A stretch of 39,466 bases of DNA, from NCBI GenBank assembly GCA_016178305.1, contig JACOTM010000090.1, positions 1 to 39,466 of the forward strand. The letters are read 5' to 3'. Below the pieces are notes generated by a model, which worked only from the letters and a program-made list of their open reading frames with translations, had not been told where the DNA came from and ran no database searches. The DNA comes from Flavobacteriia bacterium. Lineage in GTDB: Bacteria; Bacteroidota; Bacteroidia; Flavobacteriales_D; Crocinitomicaceae. The translations under genes were made by a program, and so were the position numbers. The first letter of the stretch is position 1. Each line of letters opens with the position of its first letter. Of the stretch, positions 34,499 to 39,466 are shown piece after piece.

Positions 34499-34846
34499 AT
34501 GTTAAATTACATTTATTCTATACTCAAAAGATGTAATAATGATCAAAATGGAAAGATGGAAAGTAATTTTTTTAGGTTAATATCAGCTTTTATTTTTATT
34601 AATATTTTTTTTCCCTTTTTAATTTTTTATTTCAAATTTCAAGATCAAATTGATAATGCAAATATTTTTAATAAAATGATATTCTTTTTATCAATAGCAT
34701 TTCTAATGGTCTATCCATTTATTCATGCTTTTTATCCAGGTTACAAATATTTAGACAAAGTCAAATCTTACAGCAAAGAAAAAGCATATATTATATTAAT
34801 TCTTATAAGTTCACCAAATTTGATTTATTTATTCTTCAATAGATAA
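34499..34846 (+). CDS. Small membrane protein of unknown function
   Basis: 115 residues, very AT-rich. Three hydrophobic helices: about 25-45 (FRLISAFIFINIFFPFLIFY), 59-79 (MIFFLSIAFLMVYPFIHAFY) and 95-113 (YIILILISSPNLIYLFFN). It lies 38 bases after the AsmA-like gene and may be read with it. Not recognised; the frame is plausible but modest in evidence. Possible small membrane accessory protein. Confidence 0.55.
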   Translation: MLNYIYSILKRCNNDQNGKMESNFFRLISAFIFINIFFPFLIFYFKFQDQIDNANIFNKMIFFLSIAFLMVYPFIHAFYPGYKYLDKVKSYSKEKAYIILILISSPNLIYLFFNR

Positions 34847-34883
34847 TCATTTAGCTTTCTATCATTTTTTTGTAGTTCCAAAA

Positions 34884-35717
34884 TCATTCTAACCCGTTTT
34901 GAATCGTTTTAAAACTATCCCCAATATTCGCTATCACATCAGAAATCAACATACTTTCATGACTTTGAGATTCTAGCGTTAAATCGGCTGCTAATCCATG
35001 CAGAAAAACAGCCAATTGGGAAGCTTCAATCGGAAGATAACCTTGAGCAGCAAAAGCTAATACCATTCCTGTCAAAGCATCTCCTGAACCACCTTTTGCT
35101 AAACCTGCATTTCCATTGGTATTAACAAAAATAGAGTCTTCTGAAATAATATGAGTTTGGTGTCCTTTTAAAACGATAATACAATGTAATTCTCTCGTTT
35201 TCTTTTTTGCCAAAGCAATTCTTTCTTCTGTATTTTCACATATTCCAAATAACCGGTCAAATTCTTTTGGATGAGGTGTTAAAATCGTTTGATTAGGTAA
35301 TTGATATAACAATTCATTTGCATTTGCAAGCATATTTAAGGCATCTGCATCTAAAATAATTGTTCTGTTTTTAGTCGTTAATATTTGCTTCAACCATTTT
35401 TTTGACAATTGACTTTGTCCAATTCCTGGTCCAATTGCAATTGCATCAAAATTCATTAATTCAATAGGTTCATTTTCACGAAAAACAACCATGGCTTCTG
35501 GAACAGTACTTTGAATTATCATCCGTTCATTCTGAGGAGAATTTACAGTTAATAAACCTACTCCTGAACGCAAACATGCTTTTGAAGCAATAACTGACGC
35601 TCCCATTTTACCGATTTCACCAGCAATTAGTAATGCATGGCCATGTGTTCCTTTATGTGAATTTATCGCTCTTTTTATAAAAAACGTTTTAATAAAATCA
35701 ATGGTAATTGCTTGCAT
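34884..35717 (-). CDS. nnrD: ADP-dependent NAD(P)H-hydrate dehydratase
   Basis: 277 residues. It is the stand-alone dehydratase half (CARKD/NnrD, ribokinase-like) with no epimerase (NnrE) domain. Visible motifs: KGTHGHALLIAGEIGKMGAS, IAIGPGIG, ILDADALNML, TILTPHPKEF and AKGGSGDALTGM (GGSGD at 209-213, the ATP/ADP site). It repairs damaged hydrated NADH or NADPH using ADP. It begins one base after the stop of bioA, so it is expressed with the biotin genes; bioA-nnrD coupling implies nothing direct for biotin. The partner epimerase is not in this window. Confidence 0.92.
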   Translation of the reverse strand: MQAITIDFIKTFFIKRAINSHKGTHGHALLIAGEIGKMGASVIASKACLRSGVGLLTVNSPQNERMIIQSTVPEAMVVFRENEPIELMNFDAIAIGPGIGQSQLSKKWLKQILTTKNRTIILDADALNMLANANELLYQLPNQTILTPHPKEFDRLFGICENTEERIALAKKKTRELHCIIVLKGHQTHIISEDSIFVNTNGNAGLAKGGSGDALTGMVLAFAAQGYLPIEASQLAVFLHGLAADLTLESQSHESMLISDVIANIGDSFKTIQNGLE

Positions 35718-35718
35718 A

Positions 35719-36996
35719 TCAATAAATTTTGTTGATAAATTCTGTTAATGCAATATAGACTAAATCCAATTCCTCATCTTTGATACTGTATGGCGGATTG
35801 ATAAATACAATGTTTCCCAATGGCCTTATTAACATTCCTTTTTCAAGAAAAAAATGGTAGGCATCCTCTCGAATTTTAGCGAAATAAGATGACTCTTCTC
35901 CTATTTGAATTTCAATTGCTAAAATTGTTCCCAAAACTCTAACTTCCTTAATTTTTTTATGTTCTTGAATTTGATTTTTAAACGTCAAATGCTTTGCTCC
36001 TATTCTTTCAATTCTTTTCCAGGTATAGCCAATTTCAAATAAATCTAAACTTGCATTGGCAGCGGCACAAGCAATCGAATTTCCCGTAAATGAATGCCCA
36101 TGTAATAAGGCTTTAGCTTTATCTTCAGCTAAAAACGCATTGTATATTTCATCTGTCGCAACCGTTAATCCTAAAGGTAATACCCCACCAGTCAATCCTT
36201 TAGATAAACATACAATATCTGGAATTTCTTGACAATAATTCATTGCAAAATATTTTCCTGTTCGACCCCAAGCAGTCATTACCTCATCAAAAATAACTTT
36301 AACATTATATTTTTTTGCCAATTTTACAAATGCATCAAGCCATAAATGGGAATAAAGAACCATTCCTGCTGAACCTTGAATCAGTGGCTCTACAATAACT
36401 GCTGCAAAATTTCCCGTTTGAAATAATTCTTCTGCTTTTTTTAAGGAACTTTTTTCTTTTTCAGGAGTTGGAAATTCAAGAAAATCAACATTGAAAAAAA
36501 AAGATTCAAAAGGTTTATTGAAATATCCTCTTTGTCCGACAGACATTGCCCCAAAAGTATCTCCATGGTAAGCTCCTTCCAAAGCTAAAATTTTTGTTTT
36601 GGATTGATCTAAATTATGCCAATATTGAAATACCATTTTCAAAGCTACTTCAACCGCTGTAGAACCATTATCGGAAAAGAAGACTTTTTGAAAATTTTCG
36701 GGTAGCAATTTCACAACTCTTTCAGCTAATTTCACGGCCTGTTCATGTGTTGCTCCTGCAAAAATCACATGATCTATTTGTTTTATTTGCTCCATGATTT
36801 TTTTGGTTATATGTGAATGACAATGTCCATGAACATTAACCCACCAAGAAGAATTACAGTCTAAATACGACTTTCCATCACGATCATAGAGATAAGATCC
36901 TTTTGCTTTGACAATATCTAAAGGCTCGCCAGCAGTTTTCATTTGCGTAAATGGATGCCAAACATATTGTTTATCTTTTTCTAAAACTGAACTCAT
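35719..36996 (-). CDS. bioA: Adenosylmethionine-8-amino-7-oxononanoate aminotransferase
   Basis: 425 residues from ATG 36996 (MSSVLEKDKQYVWHPFTQMK). The longer frame from 37116 runs inside bioD and is discarded. Class III PLP fold: GSTAVEVALK (phosphate binding, 111-120), IFDEVMTAWGRTGKYF (D237), and the Schiff-base lysine K266 in CLSKGLTGG. It uses S-adenosylmethionine as amino donor to make 7,8-diaminopelargonate (DAPA), the substrate of BioD. Aromatic motif WWVNVHGHCH near 51-60 is typical of BioA. Starts 34 bases past bioD. Confidence 0.95.
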   Translation of the reverse strand: MSSVLEKDKQYVWHPFTQMKTAGEPLDIVKAKGSYLYDRDGKSYLDCNSSWWVNVHGHCHSHITKKIMEQIKQIDHVIFAGATHEQAVKLAERVVKLLPENFQKVFFSDNGSTAVEVALKMVFQYWHNLDQSKTKILALEGAYHGDTFGAMSVGQRGYFNKPFESFFFNVDFLEFPTPEKEKSSLKKAEELFQTGNFAAVIVEPLIQGSAGMVLYSHLWLDAFVKLAKKYNVKVIFDEVMTAWGRTGKYFAMNYCQEIPDIVCLSKGLTGGVLPLGLTVATDEIYNAFLAEDKAKALLHGHSFTGNSIACAAANASLDLFEIGYTWKRIERIGAKHLTFKNQIQEHKKIKEVRVLGTILAIEIQIGEESSYFAKIREDAYHFFLEKGMLIRPLGNIVFINPPYSIKDEELDLVYIALTEFINKIY

Positions 36997-37015
36997 TTTA
37001 AGAATTTTGAATGAT

Positions 37016-37039
37016 GGACTTCGACTACGCTCAGTCTGA
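37016..37039. repeat. REP-like repeat over the bioD stop codon
   Basis: Reads GGACTTCGACTACGCTCAGT on the plus strand, then CTGA; GACT/AGTC inner bases can pair. It supplies the bioD stop (TGA on the minus strand, 37031-37033) and most of the bioD-bioA gap. The TTCGACTACGCTCAG core is a form I recall as repeated in Flavobacteriia. GC-rich against its neighbours. Confidence 0.6.
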
Positions 37040-37654
37040 ATAATTTGAATTGATTTTTTTGGATTGATTTTGAATGAATTCATAATCAATTTTGTCTGTG
37101 AAAGGAATTCTTGCAATCACATTTAATTTCATTTTTTGTAGAATAATTTTTTCGGTTGCTGAATTTTCATCTCCAACGAAAACGATTCCTTCAATTTGAA
37201 TATTTCTAGATTTTAAAGCTTCAATTGATAATAACGTATGATTGATACTTCCGAGATAATGCATCGAAACCAAAATCACAGGAAGTTTGAATTGTTGAAT
37301 TATATCGATGTACAAGTCACCTTCATTGTTAATAGGAACCATTAATCCTCCAGCACCTTCAACGATTAAATTACTATCAACGGATGGTAACCTAAAATCA
37401 GATAATTTAATTTTTATCCCATCAATTTCAGCTGCGAGATGAGGTGAAGCAGAAGTATTGAATCGATATTTTTCTTCTAAAACATTCACATTTTTGGAAG
37501 TTAAAATGTCAACTTTTATGGAATCCGAATAATCTAAATCTCCAGCTTGAACAGGTTTCCAATAAGTCGCTTTTAAAGCTTCTGAAAGAATAGCGCTGAC
37601 AACTGTTTTGCCAACATTTGTTCCAATTCCTGTTACAAAAAAGTGTTTTTTCAC
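37031..37654 (-). CDS. bioD: Dethiobiotin synthetase
   Basis: 207 residues. P-loop near the start, GIGTNVGKTVVSAIL; YWKPVQAGD is the substrate-binding segment and VEGAGGLMVPIN the ligand loop. It makes dethiobiotin from DAPA, bicarbonate and ATP, one step after BioA. The last residues (QNQSKKINSNYSD) look added: the stop codon lies in a REP-like repeat, so the C-terminus may have been remodelled by it. Downstream of folA by 9 bases. bioB and bioF are not in this window. Confidence 0.94.
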   Translation of the reverse strand: MKKHFFVTGIGTNVGKTVVSAILSEALKATYWKPVQAGDLDYSDSIKVDILTSKNVNVLEEKYRFNTSASPHLAAEIDGIKIKLSDFRLPSVDSNLIVEGAGGLMVPINNEGDLYIDIIQQFKLPVILVSMHYLGSINHTLLSIEALKSRNIQIEGIVFVGDENSATEKIILQKMKLNVIARIPFTDKIDYEFIQNQSKKINSNYSD

Positions 37655-37663
37655 AGTTTGTTT

Positions 37664-38173
37664 TTAGAATTTAGTGTACTTTTTAATCTCAAAACTAGCT
37701 TCGTTTTTCTCGTCTTTTTCAAACGTTAAAATCGATTCTGATTTCCAAATAGTCGAATCAATTTCAGGAAAAAATGTATCCGCATCGTATTTTTTAGCAA
37801 CATGCGTAATGTACATTTCATCTAGAACAGAAGTTTCCAAAGCCATTTTGTAAATTTCACCTCCACCAATGATAAATACTATTTTGTCTTCATTTTTAGT
37901 TGAATAATGCGAAATACAGTCTTCAAGTGAATTAAAAACAAGACAATTTGGAGCAATATATACTTCGTTTCGAGTCAAAACAACATTCTCACGATTCGGT
38001 AATGGACGATATTTTTCTGGAATCGACTCGTAATTTTTTCGACCCATTACCACCACATGATTGGTCGTAGTTTCCTTGAAAAATTTCATATCGGCAGGCA
38101 AGTGCCACATCAAATCATTGTTTTTACCAATCCCCCTTTCAAGATCCATCGCCACAATCAAAGCTACCTTCAT
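37664..38173 (-). CDS. folA: Dihydrofolate reductase
   Basis: 169 residues. DHFR fold markers: ALIVAMDLERGIGKNNDLMW, HLPADMKFFKETT with the acidic catalytic residue D28, VVVMGRKNYESIP and IFIIGGGEIYKMAL. It reduces dihydrofolate to tetrahydrofolate with NADPH, replacing the dihydrofolate that ThyA produces. Located 47 bases downstream of thyA, the usual pairing, and 9 bases upstream of bioD. Confidence 0.96.
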   Translation of the reverse strand: MKVALIVAMDLERGIGKNNDLMWHLPADMKFFKETTTNHVVVMGRKNYESIPEKYRPLPNRENVVLTRNEVYIAPNCLVFNSLEDCISHYSTKNEDKIVFIIGGGEIYKMALETSVLDEMYITHVAKKYDADTFFPEIDSTIWKSESILTFEKDEKNEASFEIKKYTKF

Positions 38174-38220
38174 AATCTGTATTTTATAATCTACACTCTG
38201 CTAATTTGTAATCTGTCAAT

Positions 38221-39015
38221 CTATACAGCTACTGCCGCTTTAATATGCGGATGTGGGGCGTAACCAACCAATTCAAAATCTTCTAATTTGAAAGAAAAAA
38301 TATCTTTTACATCTGGATTAATTTTCATGGTTGGTAATTCTCTAAACTCTCTTAACAATTGAAGATTAGCTTGTTCGATGTGGTTACTATATAAATGCGC
38401 ATCGCCTAAAGTATGAATAAATTCTCCTGGTTCAAGTCCAACAACTTGTGCCAACATCATTGTTAAAAGTGCGTAAGAAGCAATGTTAAAAGGGACACCT
38501 AAAAACACATCCGCGCTTCGTTGATACAATTGACAGCTTAATTTACCATTTGCAACGTAAAATTGAAACATTGTATGACAAGGAGGTAAAGCCATATTAT
38601 CAACATCCGCTACATTCCAAGCAGAAACAATTAGTCTTCTAGAATCAGGGTTCTTTTTTAATTGATCTACTAATTTGGTAATTTGATCAATCGTACCACC
38701 ATCTTTCGCAGGCCAACTTCTCCATTGATGACCGTAAACCGGGCCTAAATTTCCATTTTCATCCGCCCATTCATCCCAAATAGAAACGTTATTATCTTTC
38801 AGGTATTTTATATTTGTGTCTCCTTGTAAAAACCATAACAACTCAACAATAATCGAACGTAAATGCAATTTCTTTGTTGTTAAACATGGAAAACCTTTTG
38901 ATAAATCAAAGCGACTTTGGTAACCAAAAACAGAAATTGTTCCGGTTCCGGTACGGTCTTCTTTTTTCGTACCGTTATCCAAAATGTGCTGCATTAAATC
39001 GTGATATTGTTTCAT
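38221..39015 (-). CDS. thyA: Thymidylate synthase
   Basis: 264 residues, the same length as the E. coli enzyme. The nucleophile C146 sits in [13 protein letters not shown]; the substrate arginines are in RTGTGT and [20 protein letters not shown] and [17 protein letters not shown] are conserved. It converts dUMP to dTMP with methylene-tetrahydrofolate. First gene of a unit with folA, bioD, bioA and nnrD on the same strand. Start at 39015 matches the family start ([12 protein letters not shown]). Confidence 0.97.
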   Translation of the reverse strand: MKQYHDLMQHILDNGTKKEDRTGTGTISVFGYQSRFDLSKGFPCLTTKKLHLRSIIVELLWFLQGDTNIKYLKDNNVSIWDEWADENGNLGPVYGHQWRSWPAKDGGTIDQITKLVDQLKKNPDSRRLIVSAWNVADVDNMALPPCHTMFQFYVANGKLSCQLYQRSADVFLGVPFNIASYALLTMMLAQVVGLEPGEFIHTLGDAHLYSNHIEQANLQLLREFRELPTMKINPDVKDIFSFKLEDFELVGYAPHPHIKAAVAV

Positions 39016-39370
39016 GGTATTTACGCTTTTTAAGTACGGTAAAATTAAGGATTTTGAGTGATTGAATATTATGAATAGTCAAATTATTATGAATAAAAAT
39101 ATCTATAGCCAACTATTTGTCGCTTTAGAGGTTCAAATTTCGAACGAAAATAGATGAAAAAAAGAATGATTGTAGGGAATTGGATGTGTTTTTTGAAGAT
39201 TTAAAAAAAAGTTTGAAAATGGCTAAAATAGGGGGTAAAGCGGTTTCTAACCGATAGAAACTGCTAATTCACAAAATTGATTTTTTTATAAAATTTATTG
39301 AATTATTGCTTGAACCTGAATGTTTACAGATTCTGTGTTAATATCCTAATAAAAATATTTTATTTTTTTA

Positions 39371-39378
39371 TACCTTTG
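39371..39378 (+). promoter_or_regulatory. -7 promoter element ahead of a short terminated transcript
   Basis: TACCTTTG, a full TAnnTTTG match. No good -33 box at 19-nt spacing. Transcription would begin near 39385. Confidence 0.45.
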
Positions 39379-39407
39379 AATCCTAAAGCAGTCAAGAACT
39401 AGCTTGT

Positions 39408-39445
39408 AAGAGTGTTTTCTATTAATAGAGGCACTCTTTTTTTTG
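39408..39445 (+). terminator. Intrinsic terminator near the right edge
   Basis: AAGAGTG at 39408-39414 pairs with CACTCTT at 39432-39438, extended inside by CTATT/AATAG around a tight loop, and followed by a long T run. Together with the -7 box at 39371 it would make a transcript of about 60 nt, either a small RNA or an attenuated leader of a gene past the edge. Confidence 0.75.
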
Positions 39446-39466
39446 CTTCATAATCTTGATCAAATA

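Larger units (their letters stand above)
39066..39466. other. Gene-free right end with a promoter-terminator unit
   Basis: Upstream of thyA, with no open frame of note on either strand. It contains a strong -7 box and, about 60 bases on, an intrinsic terminator; see the two entries below. The rest is AT-rich without recognised structure. Confidence 0.5.

Noticed and set aside
37000-37116. Upstream extension of bioA from ATG 37116
   Set aside because: It overlaps bioD, passes through a REP-like repeat and gives a non-homologous N-terminus; ATG 36996 matches the family.

Overview
The window reads as a low-GC, chromosomal segment of a Flavobacteriales-type Bacteroidetes. The evidence is: secreted proteins with type IX secretion (T9SS) C-terminal tails, CCC-motif membrane proteins, a DUF349 protein, AsmA-like and MbnP/MbnH-like proteins, promoters of the Bacteroidetes form (TTTG-like, 19 nt, TAnnTTTG), and absence of clear Shine-Dalgarno sites. 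I cannot name the genus. I saw no rRNA, tRNA, CRISPR array or complete mobile element.

Layout. 1-3942 (minus): tatA, gatA, a LysM lytic transglycosylase and a WaaE-like glycosyltransferase that runs off the left edge, probably one transcription unit. 4038-8226 (minus): a J-domain/KTSC protein, a TPR/LuxR-type regulator and a T9SS-sorted surface protein. 8474-8683 (plus): a small conserved protein with a strong terminator. 8732-11085 (minus): a membrane-protein cluster with three tandem CCC-motif paralogues, a DUF2752 protein and two four-helix membrane proteins. 11193-16860 (minus): DUF2339, DUF3999, an MbnP-like protein and an MbnH-like di-haem peroxidase; the last two overlap by ATGA and are likely a copper-site maturation pair. 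16861-18750: a decayed area with an unusual GC-rich islet, a frameshifted gene remnant, an IS21-like solo end made of four 24-bp iterons, and a WYL-domain C-terminal fragment.

18751-22844: an unknown gene, a group III truncated haemoglobin, dusB with an apparently near-leaderless promoter, and lepA on the opposite strand. 23095-27864: a 1358-residue Asp-box/PKD T9SS protein with a textbook terminator, and a small lipoprotein. 28219-31547 (minus): a PfkB kinase, a five-repeat DUF349 protein and a membrane protein, probably an operon. 31770-34846 (plus): an AsmA-like protein and a small membrane protein. 34884-39015 (minus): thyA, folA, bioD, bioA, nnrD, linking folate and biotin enzymes with metabolite repair. 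The right end (39066-39466) has no gene but holds a promoter and terminator that could make a transcript of about 60 nt.

Most of the window is ordinary flavobacterial chromosome. The parts most worth a second look are the MbnP/MbnH pair with its DUF2339/DUF3999 neighbours, the CCC/DUF2752 array, the IS-scar junction that beheads two divergent genes, and the short promoter-terminator unit at the right end.
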